From: CAJMNU01 sp905214855
GTDB taxonomy: Bacteria; Bacillota; Clostridia; Lachnospirales; Lachnospiraceae
DNA length: 64,000 bases
NCBI GenBank assembly: GCA_937890595.1
Contig: CALADM010000010.1
Coordinates: forward strand, 1 to 64,000
Direction: 5' to 3'
Of the stretch, positions 7,800 to 16,460 are shown in pieces. The notes beneath the pieces were generated by a model. The model saw only the letters and a program-made list of their open reading frames with translations, did no database searches and was not told the origin of the DNA. Position 1 is the first letter of the stretch; each line of letters opens with the position of its first letter. Made by a program: the position numbers and the translations under genes.

Positions 7800-9323
7800 T
7801 CAATTTTCCTCAAAGCCAACCGAATGCAGAAAACGAAGAAATGCTTTTCGTCCCTTCTCATCACAAGAATATACTCCGGCATCTTCCAATACCTTTGCAA
7901 AAACCTGTCCAACTTCCTCTTTGAGTACACTTTCTACAGTATCACTTGTCAGTTTCGGATACTTAGGAAGGAAACCTTCTACCCAGTCTGCATGTTTCTC
8001 AATCCTTTCATTAGAACGGATATCCTTTCCCTCCAGAATATATTCTGCTAAAAGTGCCAACTCATCTTTCAATCTGCTCGGCAAAACAGCCAATCCCATA
8101 ACTTCAATCAGACCAATATTCTCTTTTTTTATGTGATGCAGTTCCTGATGAGGATGATATACGCCCAGAGGATGTTCACTGGTTGTGATATTATTTCGTA
8201 AAACCAGATCCAATTCGTAGTATTCTCCATTTTTTCTTGCAATCGGAGTGATGGTGTTGTGTGGTTCTCCATCTGTCTGTGCAAAAATAAATGCCTCCTC
8301 ATCTGTATAACTTCTCCATGCAGTCAAGATCTTATCTCCCAATTCGATCAAACGATCTACATTTTTTGCACGGGTACGGATGACAGACATCGGCCAATAC
8401 ACGATTCCCGCCTCTACATCTTCAAATTCTTTCAGTTTCAGATATTTTTCTATTGGTGCTTTTGCCATAGCAAACGTATAATGTCCACCCTGAAAATGAT
8501 CATGGGTCAGGATAGAACCACCAACAATCGGAAGATCTGCATTAGAACCTAAAAAGTAATGTGGAAATTGTTTTACAAAGTCAAACAATTTGATAAAGGT
8601 ATTTTTATCAATCTTCATTGGCGTATGCTGCCCGTTAAAAACAATACAATGCTCGTTATAATATACATATGGAGAATACTGAAATCCCCAATCATGATCT
8701 TCAATCGTCACAGGGATCACTCTGTGATTGTTTCGTGCTGGATGATTGATTCTTCCTGCATATCCAATATTTTCCATACAAAGCTGACATTTTGGATAAC
8801 CACTCTGTTTTGCCTTTTTTGCTGCTGCAATTGCTTTTGGGTCTTTTTCTGGCTTAGACAAATTGACTGTGATATCTAAATCCCCATATTTTGTCTTTGT
8901 CACCCATTTCATATCTTTCACAATCCGATCACGTCGGATATAGTTGGAATCCTGACTCAATGTATAGTAGTATTCTGTTGCCTTTTGTGCAGATTCCTTC
9001 TGATACAGTTCCCAAAACTTCTTTGTCACTTCACTTGGACGTGGCATCAGACAATTCATCAAACGTGTATCCAGCAAATCCCGATATACTGTCGTATTTT
9101 CCTCCAGAATCCCCTGTTCTGCAGCAAATTCTAACAGTACATCTAAAATATTTTCCAGATGCTCTTCCTGTTCTTTATTTTCCGGCATTTCAAATTCATC
9201 CAGTCTCAATACATCCAAAACCTGATTTCTGGCATAGATCATATCTTCTTGTCCCAGAAGATCTCTCTTCCTGCCATACTGAATAAGATCTTCTACTGCC
9301 TGATATACTTTGTTGATATCCAT
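7800..9323 (-). CDS. galT: UDP-glucose--hexose-1-phosphate uridylyltransferase (Firmicutes type 2)
   Basis: GalT exchanges UMP between UDP-glucose and galactose-1-phosphate in the Leloir pathway. At 507 residues it is the long Firmicutes form. Visible family blocks include Arg-Asn-Asn-His-Arg-Val-Ile-Pro, the active-site His-Asp-His-Phe-Gln-Gly-Gly-His, and a C-terminal His-Pro-His-Gln-Glu-Leu-His-His block. The start at 9323 has GGGAGG 9 bases upstream; the frame extends to 9362 without a site. galK and galE are not adjacent. Terminators follow. Confidence 0.95.
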   Translation of the reverse strand: MDINKVYQAVEDLIQYGRKRDLLGQEDMIYARNQVLDVLRLDEFEMPENKEQEEHLENILDVLLEFAAEQGILEENTTVYRDLLDTRLMNCLMPRPSEVTKKFWELYQKESAQKATEYYYTLSQDSNYIRRDRIVKDMKWVTKTKYGDLDITVNLSKPEKDPKAIAAAKKAKQSGYPKCQLCMENIGYAGRINHPARNNHRVIPVTIEDHDWGFQYSPYVYYNEHCIVFNGQHTPMKIDKNTFIKLFDFVKQFPHYFLGSNADLPIVGGSILTHDHFQGGHYTFAMAKAPIEKYLKLKEFEDVEAGIVYWPMSVIRTRAKNVDRLIELGDKILTAWRSYTDEEAFIFAQTDGEPHNTITPIARKNGEYYELDLVLRNNITTSEHPLGVYHPHQELHHIKKENIGLIEVMGLAVLPSRLKDELALLAEYILEGKDIRSNERIEKHADWVEGFLPKYPKLTSDTVESVLKEEVGQVFAKVLEDAGVYSCDEKGRKAFLRFLHSVGFEEN

Positions 9324-9410
9324 TAGCCAAACCTCCCTGTGCTTTTCTCTTTTCCTATTCATTATAGAAAAAGCCCATCAGAAATACAATGTGTTTTTTA
9401 CTTTTTTCTT

Positions 9411-9950
9411 CTATCTGAGAAATCTTTTTAAAATCATCTCCCCCAAAAGACCGACAACCATGCCTGCTATCATTCCAGACAGCATCAACACCCCAAAATA
9501 ATATCCTAAACTCAGATTTTCCAGAACCAGAACAGCCATTACCATCTGCCCAATATTATGCCCGATACCTCCTAAAATGCTAATACTCCTGACACTAAAA
9601 ATCTCCAACTTTTTGGCAAGTATCATAAAAAGCAGACTTACTAGGCATCCCGACATACTATAAAGCATCGGAGATAAGCCGCCAAATGTCACTCCTGTCA
9701 AAAGTACTCTCACAATAGATACAAACAATGTCCCCCGAACCCCTACAACATAAAGAGAAACAATTGTAACTAAATTGGCAAGTCCCAGTTTTACTCCCGG
9801 AATCCCAATCGGAACAGGGATCAACGATTCTACAAATCCCATCACACATGCAAGAGCGATCAGAAGCCCATATTTTGCCACCTTGTCTGCTGTGATCCAT
9901 TCTTTTTTTCTGTTTCCTTCCAAACTATCCTTCTTTGCTTTCTTTTTCAT
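9411..9950 (-). CDS. Gx transporter family / heptaprenyl diphosphate synthase component I-like membrane protein
   Basis: This 179-residue integral membrane protein has about five spans. After a basic N-terminus it shows a conserved first block (Glu-Ser-Leu-Ile-Pro, Gly-Ile-Pro-Gly-Val-Lys-Leu-Gly-Leu-Ala-Asn) typical of the family, which resembles ECF-type substrate-binding proteins. Relatives occur beside NusG domain II, ApbE and FMN-binding proteins in flavin-based extracellular electron transfer loci, and those partners all lie within the next 3.3 kb here. The cargo is unknown. It diverges from apbE across a 122-base spacer. Confidence 0.8.
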   Translation of the reverse strand: MKKKAKKDSLEGNRKKEWITADKVAKYGLLIALACVMGFVESLIPVPIGIPGVKLGLANLVTIVSLYVVGVRGTLFVSIVRVLLTGVTFGGLSPMLYSMSGCLVSLLFMILAKKLEIFSVRSISILGGIGHNIGQMVMAVLVLENLSLGYYFGVLMLSGMIAGMVVGLLGEMILKRFLR

Positions 9951-10008
9951 AAATAAATCCTTTCATTTGTCATGGATGGAAACCCACTACCTTTAGGCTT
10001 TCCTAAAA

Positions 10009-10038
10009 TTGAATCATATGTTAAAATACTGTTAAAAT
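10009..10038 (+). promoter_or_regulatory. Probable promoter of apbE
   Basis: TTGAAT (10009-10014), an 18-base spacer and TAAAAT (10033-10038), about 35 bases before the TTG start. Confidence 0.45.
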
Positions 10039-10072
10039 TCAAGCCCATTTATCCGGCAAAAAGGAGTTTACA

Positions 10073-11107
10073 TTGCGATACTTAAAAAAATCACTTCCCA
10101 TGATATGCGTATTTGTAGTATTACTTTTTACAGCGCTGATCTCACAAAAACATGGTCCAACCAGCCATCAGACACAACAACCTATCAGCAAAACCGGTTT
10201 TTTGCTCAATACATTCGTCACCATCACAATATATGATTCAACAGATACACAACTTCTGGAAGAATGCTTTGATCTATGCTCAAAATACGAACATATGCTG
10301 AGTAAAACCATCCCGTCCAGTGAAGTATACCAGTTAAATCATCGAAGTCAGGCTACTGGAACATTTTCTATATCAGATCCGTTGGCAGAAATCCTAAAAA
10401 AAGGTCTCTTTTACAGTCAAGTATCAGATGGCGCTTTTGATATTACAATCGACCCCGTTAGCTCACTTTGGGATTTTTCAGCAAATCCTCCCTCTCTTCC
10501 TGACCCACAGGCACTACAACAGGCAATCTCTCAGGTCGGATGGGAACAGCTAAAGCTAGACCATAATCAGCTGACCTTTTTGTCAGAAAATGTATCCATA
10601 GATCTTGGTGCTATTGCCAAAGGATATATCGCAGATCAATTAAAAGCCTTTTTATTAGAACAAAATGTAACCAGTGCCATTATCAATCTCGGAGGAAATG
10701 TATTGTGTATAGGAAATCTTCCAAATGGAAGTCCTTTTCGTATCGGGCTGCAAAAGCCTTATGCCGCTTACAGTGAAACCATCGGCGTTCTCTCCATCTC
10801 TGATATCTCTGTTGTCACATCCGGAGTCTATGAACGTCATTTTATCATGGATGGGATCAATTATCACCATCTTTTAAATCCAAAAACCGGATACCCCTAT
10901 AACAATGGTTTGATCAGTGTAACCATTCTTACGCCCGAATCTGTAGATGGAGATGCTCTAAGTACGGTATGTTTTTCACTTGGGTTAGAAAAGGGAATGG
11001 AACTGGTCAATTCTATGGATCATGTCTATGCCTATTTTATCACAGAAGATTATCAAATTCACTACTCTGACGGGGCGGAATCTTTTTTAACCGACTCTGA
11101 TGTTTGA
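10073..11107 (+). CDS. apbE: FAD:protein FMN transferase (ApbE family)
   Basis: ApbE enzymes transfer FMN from FAD to a Thr/Ser of target proteins on the outer side of the membrane. The 344-residue protein starts with a membrane anchor (about residues 9-25, no lipobox Cys). It then shows Gly-Ala-Ile-Ala-Lys-Gly-Tyr at about 180, Asn-Leu-Gly-Gly-Asn at about 205, and the metal-binding block Asp-Gly-Asp-Ala-Leu-Ser-Thr near 300. The start is TTG, supported by AAAAAGGAG 7 bases upstream. The likely substrate is the FMN-binding protein 1 kb downstream. The stop codon abuts an IS605-end repeat. Confidence 0.93.
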   Translation: MRYLKKSLPMICVFVVLLFTALISQKHGPTSHQTQQPISKTGFLLNTFVTITIYDSTDTQLLEECFDLCSKYEHMLSKTIPSSEVYQLNHRSQATGTFSISDPLAEILKKGLFYSQVSDGAFDITIDPVSSLWDFSANPPSLPDPQALQQAISQVGWEQLKLDHNQLTFLSENVSIDLGAIAKGYIADQLKAFLLEQNVTSAIINLGGNVLCIGNLPNGSPFRIGLQKPYAAYSETIGVLSISDISVVTSGVYERHFIMDGINYHHLLNPKTGYPYNNGLISVTILTPESVDGDALSTVCFSLGLEKGMELVNSMDHVYAYFITEDYQIHYSDGAESFLTDSDV

Positions 11108-11152
11108 CACTTCCCACAGCTAAAGCAGAGGAGGTACGACACATTGGATAAT
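11104..11152 (+). repeat. IS605-end hairpin repeat, copy 2 (no transposase)
   Basis: This contains TTGACACT, a hairpin around ACAGCTAAAGC, then GGAGGTACGACACATTGGATAAT. It is nearly identical to copy 3 (one substitution and one base of length difference) and shares the core with the left end at 621-674. It begins on the apbE stop codon. No transposase gene is next to it, so it may be a minimal mobile end or a remnant. Confidence 0.7.
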
Positions 11153-11209
11153 ACGGCGGCATACAAACATTGAACTAAATGATTTTTATTCTCAGAAGAG
11201 GGTTCTCCT

Positions 11210-11986
11210 ATGGAAACTATTGTACTGCATTTTACAAATGTATATGATGCTCAAAATTTTGAGACATTCAAAAATACTAATCATATTGACTGCCAAAATC
11301 TACAGGGTGTGGATTGTTTCTGCAGCGAAGAGGCAGCCACACATTTAAAAGAAAAAATTGCCGCATTCTCTCCCCACGGCATTCATTTCTTAGATTCTGG
11401 AAACTATCATTATATGACAAAACTCTGGACAGATAAAATAACAGAACCTTTTTCTCTTCTCCTATTTGACCGTCATACAGATCTGCAAAGTTCCAGCCTG
11501 TTTGATCTTTTAAGTTGCGGCTCATGGGTCAAATATATGCTGGAAGAAAATTCCTTTCTCCAACAAATTCTCATCATTGGACCTGAAAAAAATGCACTGG
11601 AACGTGATGTAAAGGATCTTCCTGCATCAATGCAGGAACGGATCTCCTTTATTTCATTAGATCCACTTCCCGACAATGCATCGGATCTTCTATTATCATG
11701 GGTAAACCAACAGGGTGACACTCCTTATTATCTCTCCATTGACAAAGATCTCCTGTCCTTGCAGGATGCTGTGACAAATTGGGATCAAGGCAATATTTCC
11801 CTTCACACTCTGCTCTCTCTCCTTACCTGCTTAAAAAAGGGGACTTGTATTGGTGTGGATATCTGTGGAGAATGTCAACCTGACTTGGATTTTATAGAAT
11901 TATCCAAAGTCTCCTCTGTCAATCAAAAAGCCAATTCCAGCCTATATGACATATGCCGTCACATACTTTCTTCTTCAAACAGATAA
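11210..11986 (+). CDS. Arginase/ureohydrolase-fold protein
   Basis: The protein has 258 residues. It shows degenerate forms of the dimetal motifs of arginases: Phe-Asp-Arg-His-Thr-Asp (family Asp-Ala-His-x-Asp) and Leu-Ser-Ile-Asp-Lys-Asp-Leu-Leu (family Ser-Ile-Asp-x-Asp), then Gly-Val-Asp-Ile-Cys-Gly-Glu near the end. The fold and metal binding are therefore likely, but the substrate is unknown and guanidino substrates are not assured. GAGGG precedes the ATG. It lies inside the flavin-linked gene group but shows no obvious link to it. Confidence 0.75.
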   Translation: METIVLHFTNVYDAQNFETFKNTNHIDCQNLQGVDCFCSEEAATHLKEKIAAFSPHGIHFLDSGNYHYMTKLWTDKITEPFSLLLFDRHTDLQSSSLFDLLSCGSWVKYMLEENSFLQQILIIGPEKNALERDVKDLPASMQERISFISLDPLPDNASDLLLSWVNQQGDTPYYLSIDKDLLSLQDAVTNWDQGNISLHTLLSLLTCLKKGTCIGVDICGECQPDLDFIELSKVSSVNQKANSSLYDICRHILSSSNR

Positions 11987-12010
11987 GAAAACCATCCCAC
12001 TTTTTCAAAA

Positions 12011-12053
12011 AAAGATGTCAGGTTCTACATAAAATTTCCCCTGACATCTTTTT
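12011..12053. terminator. Bidirectional terminator
   Basis: Stem AAAGATGTCAGG (12011-12022) / CCTGACATCTTT (12040-12051) with A- and T-runs outside, between two convergent genes. Confidence 0.85.
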
Positions 12054-12145
12054 ATTTCTATCTTTTGATTTTAATCATTCTTTTTTCTTTGCATCTATTC
12101 TATATTTAGCAGTTTGGACTGAAAATCCCCTGTGTCATTCCATCA

Positions 12146-12640
12146 TTAATTAACAGCTTCTGCTTGTTTGAGACATTCCTCTACTGCACTGACAAAGCCG
12201 TTGATATGGATGCTGACTGAAGCGATCGCATCACATTTTCCCTCTGCATTCATCAGTCCCTCTGTTGTCTGATTCTGTATCACATATTCTGCCAGAGAAG
12301 CTGACTGCTCAGACCACAAAGGACCACTTTCTGTCATAATATATGACCCAGCTTCGGAAAGTTCTTTTTTTCCTGCTCCATCTGCATTCACACAATCCCA
12401 TGAAACAGTTTCAATTCTTCCATCTGTTACTGTCACAGTTACCACATTTTTAAAACCAGAATCGTCAAACTGAGAATCCTCCCACTGATATGTTCCATCA
12501 GCCAATGCTGTCTTCGGCTCTGCCTTTGGCATCATTTTGTCAATTGCACGGTACAATGGATCTGATCCCCAAACACAGCCAATTCCTAACACAACCATCG
12601 CTGCCAAACCAATCCAACCATTTCTCTTACTTGTTGTCAT
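12146..12640 (-). CDS. FMN-binding domain protein, membrane-anchored
   Basis: This is a 164-residue extracytoplasmic flavoprotein candidate. Residues 9-25 form one membrane span and 45-160 an FMN_bind domain (Ala-Asp-Gly-Thr-Tyr, Asn-Val-Val-Thr-Val-Thr-Val, Gly-Pro-Leu-Trp). In this family a C-terminal Asp-x-x-Ser-Gly-Ala-Thr carries FMN covalently at Thr. The aligned stretch here is Asp137-Ala-Ile-Ala-Ser-Val-Ser143, so the acceptor would be Ser143. ApbE nearby would attach the flavin. AGGAAGGAAA precedes the ATG; the longer frame to 12679 lacks a site. Confidence 0.8.
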   Translation of the reverse strand: MTTSKRNGWIGLAAMVVLGIGCVWGSDPLYRAIDKMMPKAEPKTALADGTYQWEDSQFDDSGFKNVVTVTVTDGRIETVSWDCVNADGAGKKELSEAGSYIMTESGPLWSEQSASLAEYVIQNQTTEGLMNAEGKCDAIASVSIHINGFVSAVEECLKQAEAVN

Positions 12641-12862
12641 TCTTTTTTCCTTCCTACATGTTATGTTCACACTTTTCACTTCATAGGTTGCTGCTTTTGT
12701 CTGTTTTGTACCAAAGCCACAACTCGTTTTTTAGTCTATCATATCGCAAACAATTTCGCAATCCTTTCGTAAATTTACTTTTTCCTTTATTTTTTTCTTT
12801 ACTTTTTTTCTCTTCCTACCTATACTAAAAGCGTTGATAATCATGTATATTCTAGGAAAGGA

Positions 12863-13246
12863 TTGATCTTTGATACAATGAAATCTATACATCCAAACAA
12901 AGCAAGAACAAAAAAAGCTGATTGGATTCTTCTTCTAGTCCTTTTACTTTTCGCAATCTCCTTTTTACTGTTCCAATTATCCCAAAAAACTTCTGGAACA
13001 ATTGTTGAGGTGACGGTTGGAAAAGAACACTATCTGACTCTGGATCTTTCAGAAGAATATGAAGGGGATATTCCTGGAGTCGGTGGAGGAAGCAATCATC
13101 TCATCATCCATGATGGAAAGGCAAGAATTTCAGCTGCTTCCTGCCCAGATCAAAAATGTGTTCAGCAAGGTGAGATCCAATTCAGTGGACAGCCTATCAT
13201 CTGCCTTCCAAATCAGGTGGTTGTCCAGATCCTTTCGCCCTCTTAA
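12863..13246 (+). CDS. NusG domain II-containing membrane protein
   Basis: The protein has 127 residues. One membrane span (about residues 20-40) is followed by a NusG domain II fold with its signature Cys residues: Ser-Cys-Pro-Asp-Gln-Lys-Cys-Val, and Ile-Ile-Cys-Leu-Pro-Asn-Gln-Val-Val near the end. The role of the family is unknown; members often neighbour Gx transporters, ApbE and FMN-binding proteins, as here. The start may be TTG 12863 (AGGA 5 bases upstream) or ATG 12878. It is divergent from the FMN-binding gene, so the two may share control. Confidence 0.85.
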   Translation: MIFDTMKSIHPNKARTKKADWILLLVLLLFAISFLLFQLSQKTSGTIVEVTVGKEHYLTLDLSEEYEGDIPGVGGGSNHLIIHDGKARISAASCPDQKCVQQGEIQFSGQPIICLPNQVVVQILSPS

Positions 13247-13255
13247 CATATTTTC

Positions 13256-13684
13256 TCAATTGTCATCTTCTTCATATTCTTTCATTTTTCTGGCGTAAAA
13301 ATAATGATTGATCTTCTCTGTAAAACGATATACCAAGAAAAATACCACAACAAACACCAAAAGATTCATGATATCCAACCAGTTAAATGTTCTTTTGATT
13401 GCAAAGGACACGCCAGTATATCCGATCGTACTTCCAATACATGCCCAAATCATTCTTCTTTTCACTGGTCTTATCTCCTGATCCGTCCAAGCGCCCAGCA
13501 TATTCTGGCGGATCAGAAGGTAAACGGGTGAGCCCACCAAAATTAAAAACTCTGTGATGCAAGAACTCCATTCCATTCTCAAAACTGCAAATTTAACAAT
13601 CAATGACACTACATTTGCCATCAAAATAATAAACAACAACTCTGTATAAATTCTTCTGTATACTTCTTTTAGTCTTTCATCCAT
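13256..13684 (-). CDS. Four-span membrane protein (DUF6773-like)
   Basis: The protein has 142 residues with about four hydrophobic segments in two pairs and a charged C-terminus (Tyr-Ala-Arg-Lys-Met-Lys-Glu-Tyr-Glu-Glu-Asp-Asp). It resembles the DUF6773 proteins that accompany small XRE-type regulators in Firmicutes; the number is from memory. ATG 13684 has AGGAGG 8 bases upstream. It is co-transcribed with the HTH gene just upstream; such pairs often behave as a membrane protein and its repressor, but the function is unknown. Confidence 0.75.
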   Translation of the reverse strand: MDERLKEVYRRIYTELLFIILMANVVSLIVKFAVLRMEWSSCITEFLILVGSPVYLLIRQNMLGAWTDQEIRPVKRRMIWACIGSTIGYTGVSFAIKRTFNWLDIMNLLVFVVVFFLVYRFTEKINHYFYARKMKEYEEDDN

Positions 13685-13765
13685 ATTTTTTCCTCCTGTT
13701 TTCTGCTCTATCTGACACCCTTTCTTGTCAATCTCCATTTTATGCATCCATTCTTTCAAACTTCT

Positions 13766-13957
13766 CTACTCCCAAAACAACTCATCCAATGTTTTTCCCA
13801 GTACTTTGCAGATCTTGATACATAAATGTAACGTCGGATTATAATCTCCTGCCTCGATCATGCCTATCGTCTGTCTGGTCACTCCCACTTTTTCTGCCAG
13901 CTCTCCCTGAGACATATCAAGGGATGCTCTGGCGGCTTTCATCTTTAAGTTTTTCAC
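13766..13957 (-). CDS. Small XRE-family HTH transcriptional regulator
   Basis: This 63-residue protein is one helix-turn-helix domain (Ser-Gln-Gly-Glu-Leu-Ala, Thr-Arg-Gln-Thr-Ile, Asn-Pro-Thr-Leu), of the small YozG/Cro-like class. A GTG start at 13957 is preferred because AGAGGTGG lies 4 bases upstream and the family begins at Lys-Asn-Leu-Lys; a plus-six-residue ATG form (13975) is possible. It heads a two-gene unit with the membrane protein and probably represses its own promoter, whose -35 sits in a perfect inverted repeat. Confidence 0.85.
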   Translation of the reverse strand: MKNLKMKAARASLDMSQGELAEKVGVTRQTIGMIEAGDYNPTLHLCIKICKVLGKTLDELFWE

Positions 13958-13999
13958 ATATCCACCTCTTTTCATTGTTCCATTTCTCTCCTCACCCTA

Positions 14000-14041
14000 A
14001 ATATACAATATATCTTTTAAAATGTCAATTATATTTGACAT
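14000..14041 (-). promoter_or_regulatory. Promoter and operator of the XRE/membrane protein pair
   Basis: On the minus strand TTGACA (14028-14023), 17 bases, TATATT (14005-14000). The -35 is one arm of a perfect inverted repeat ATGTCAA-TTATAT-TTGACAT (14022-14041), a likely binding site for the HTH protein. Confidence 0.7.
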
Positions 14042-14157
14042 TATGATTAATATAATACCCCAAGTTTCAAAAAAGAACCAGGGGCATTATTATCACTGAA
14101 AAGGATGGATGTTTCCCAAAATACATAATAGAAAAAAGCACCATCTCTTTTTTTAAC

Positions 14158-15354
14158 TTAACTTCTCTTTAAAATCTCATCCAAAACAGCATGGGCTACT
14201 TCTTCTTTGCTCATCATCGGAAGTTCTTGTGCCATATCCTTTGTGATCAATGTGACTATGTTGGTATCTGTCCCAAATCCAGCACCTTGCTGGCGCAGGC
14301 TATTTGCTACGATCATATCTGCTTTTTTCTTATCCAATTTTTTTGTGGAGTTTTCAATCACATGTTCCGTTTCCATAGAAAAACCACACAAAAACTGTCC
14401 TTCTTTTTTATGTGCTCCCAGCCATGATAAGATATCCTGTGTTCTCTCCAGTTCCAGCACCAGTTCTCCTTCTTTTTTCTTCATCTTCTCACTTGCCACT
14501 GTTTTGGGACGATAATCAGCAACGGCTGCTGCCTTTATGATGATATCCTGTTCTTCGCTACGCTCTGTGACAGCCTCAAACATCTCCTGTGCACTCTCTA
14601 CCTCCACTGTTGTCACAAACAATGGTTTAGGAAGATTCACCTTTCCTGTCACCAACGTCACCTTAGCTCCACGTCTCGCTGCCGCAACAGCAAGAGCATA
14701 TCCCATCTTTCCTGTAGAATGATTTGTCATAAAACGGACTGGATCCAGAGCTTCTCTTGTTGCCCCTGCTGTGACCAGCACACTCTTTCCCTTCATATCC
14801 TTCGGACAGGAGATCTCCTGTAAAATATATTCCAAAAGCACTTCTGGCTCTGGCATTTTTCCAGCTCCCGTATCCCCACAGGCAAGATATCCCACAGCAG
14901 GTGCAATGATCTCCATTCCATATTCCTGACACTTCTTTAAATTATCCTGCACAATAGGATTCTCAAACATCTGCGTATTCATAGCAGGTGAAATGTATTT
15001 TTTACATTTACATGCCATCACAGTTGTAGTAAGCATATCATCTGCAATCCCATGTACCAACTTTCCGATCACATTGGCGGTAGCAGGGGCAACCATGACC
15101 ACATCTGCACGTTTTGCCAAGGCTACATGTTCCACACTGTATTGAAAATTTCTGTCAAATGTGTCTACCAGACATTTATTTCCTGTTAAAGTCTCAAACG
15201 TAATCGGATTGATAAAATGAGTGGCATTCTCTGTCATCAATACCTGCACATCTGCTCCTAATTTTTTGAGCATACTGGCAAGACTGGCAATCTTATACGC
15301 TGCAATACTTCCCGTCACTCCCAAGACAACTGTTTTTCCTTTTAACATACCCAT
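14158..15354 (-). CDS. coaBC: Bifunctional phosphopantothenoylcysteine decarboxylase / phosphopantothenate--cysteine ligase
   Basis: CoaBC joins cysteine to 4-phosphopantothenate and decarboxylates the product to 4-phosphopantetheine on the way to CoA. In the 398-residue protein, residues 1-180 are the FMN-binding CoaC part, with Gly-Val-Thr-Gly-Ser-Ile-Ala-Ala-Tyr-Lys, Pro-Ala-Met-Asn-Thr-Gln-Met and the Cys-bearing lid Ala-Cys-Gly-Asp-Thr-Gly-Ala-Gly. Residues 185-398 are CoaB with Thr-Ala-Gly-Ala-Thr-Arg-Glu and Thr-Gly-Lys-Met-Gly. It is divergent from coaX, which catalyses the first CoA step. Confidence 0.96.
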   Translation of the reverse strand: MGMLKGKTVVLGVTGSIAAYKIASLASMLKKLGADVQVLMTENATHFINPITFETLTGNKCLVDTFDRNFQYSVEHVALAKRADVVMVAPATANVIGKLVHGIADDMLTTTVMACKCKKYISPAMNTQMFENPIVQDNLKKCQEYGMEIIAPAVGYLACGDTGAGKMPEPEVLLEYILQEISCPKDMKGKSVLVTAGATREALDPVRFMTNHSTGKMGYALAVAAARRGAKVTLVTGKVNLPKPLFVTTVEVESAQEMFEAVTERSEEQDIIIKAAAVADYRPKTVASEKMKKKEGELVLELERTQDILSWLGAHKKEGQFLCGFSMETEHVIENSTKKLDKKKADMIVANSLRQQGAGFGTDTNIVTLITKDMAQELPMMSKEEVAHAVLDEILKRS

Positions 15355-15514
15355 TCCTCCACTCCTTTTTCTTGTAAACTCTCATCTGTCATGGTATTAT
15401 ATACAGACAAATAGGATAGGATCAGAACATATCCAATCCCTGTCACATATACATCAATTACTTTATTATGAAAGTATAACACACCACTTACCATTTGGAA
15501 AGGAGTTCTCAATT

Positions 15515-16288
15515 ATGATATTAGCTGTTGATATGGGAAATACAAACATTGTCATTGGAGGGATTGACAAACACAAAACGTATTTTGTAGAAAGGATGTC
15601 TACTGTACTGCATAAAACAGATCTGGAATATGCTGTTTTAATTAAAACGATCTTAGATCTTCATAATGTAGACCCACAAACCATTGAGGGAGCGATCATT
15701 TCCTCTGTTGTTCCACCACTCACCAATATTATACGTGCATCTCTTTATAAAGTTACCGGAAAGAATCCTCTTATTGTCACATCTGGCATGAAAACTGGTT
15801 TAAACATCCTGATGGATAATCCAAAAACACTGGGTGCAGATCTGGTTGTAGGCTCTGTCGCTGCCATGTCCATGTTCCAGCTCCCTTTGATCGTCATTGA
15901 TATGGGAACAGCGACCACTATGTGTGTTGTAAATCAGAAAGCCCAGTATATTGGTGGTATCATCTACCCTGGATTAAAGGTTTCTCTGGAATCTTTAAGT
16001 GGTCGTACCTCCCAGCTTCCTCATATCAGTCTGGAACGCCCAGAAAAAACAATCGGGAAAAATACGATCGACTGCATGAGAAGTGGTATTATCTATGGAA
16101 ATGCCTCCATGATCGACGGCATGATCGATCGTATGGAAACGGAACTTGGATGTCATGCCACTGTGATCGCCACTGGTGGACTGGCTCAATTTATTACTCC
16201 ATACTGCCTTCATAAAATCCACTATGTAGATGACCTTCTTTTAAAAGGTCTGATGGTTTTATATCGTATGAACACAGAAGACCGCTAA
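15515..16288 (+). CDS. coaX: Type III pantothenate kinase
   Basis: CoaX phosphorylates pantothenate; type III enzymes need a monovalent cation and are not inhibited by CoA. The 257-residue length is standard. It has the ASKHA-fold start Asp-Met-Gly-Asn-Thr-Asn, the Gly-Ala-Asp block (Thr-Leu-Gly-Ala-Asp-Leu), and the second phosphate loop Asp-Met-Gly-Thr-Ala-Thr-Thr. ATG 15515 has AAAGGAG 9 bases upstream; the open frame extends well upstream without a site. It shares a 160-base divergent spacer with coaBC. Confidence 0.96.
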   Translation: MILAVDMGNTNIVIGGIDKHKTYFVERMSTVLHKTDLEYAVLIKTILDLHNVDPQTIEGAIISSVVPPLTNIIRASLYKVTGKNPLIVTSGMKTGLNILMDNPKTLGADLVVGSVAAMSMFQLPLIVIDMGTATTMCVVNQKAQYIGGIIYPGLKVSLESLSGRTSQLPHISLERPEKTIGKNTIDCMRSGIIYGNASMIDGMIDRMETELGCHATVIATGGLAQFITPYCLHKIHYVDDLLLKGLMVLYRMNTEDR

Positions 16289-16460
16289 ACAATCCACCTA
16301 TCTCTATTTATTAAATACCTATATCAGACATCTCTGGACAAATTTGGAAGTATAAAATCTTCGCATTCCGTAAATGCTTTTTTTATAAATATCAGATGGC
16401 AGCTATCTATATAAATAGATGCATAACATAAAGGCATGGAAGAATGCGGAGGTAAGAGAT

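Noticed and set aside
16422..16460. GCATA upstream of sigG as a sigma-F/G -35 element
   Set aside because: The matching -10 would fall on the ribosome binding site, leaving no leader; no convincing second hexamer.
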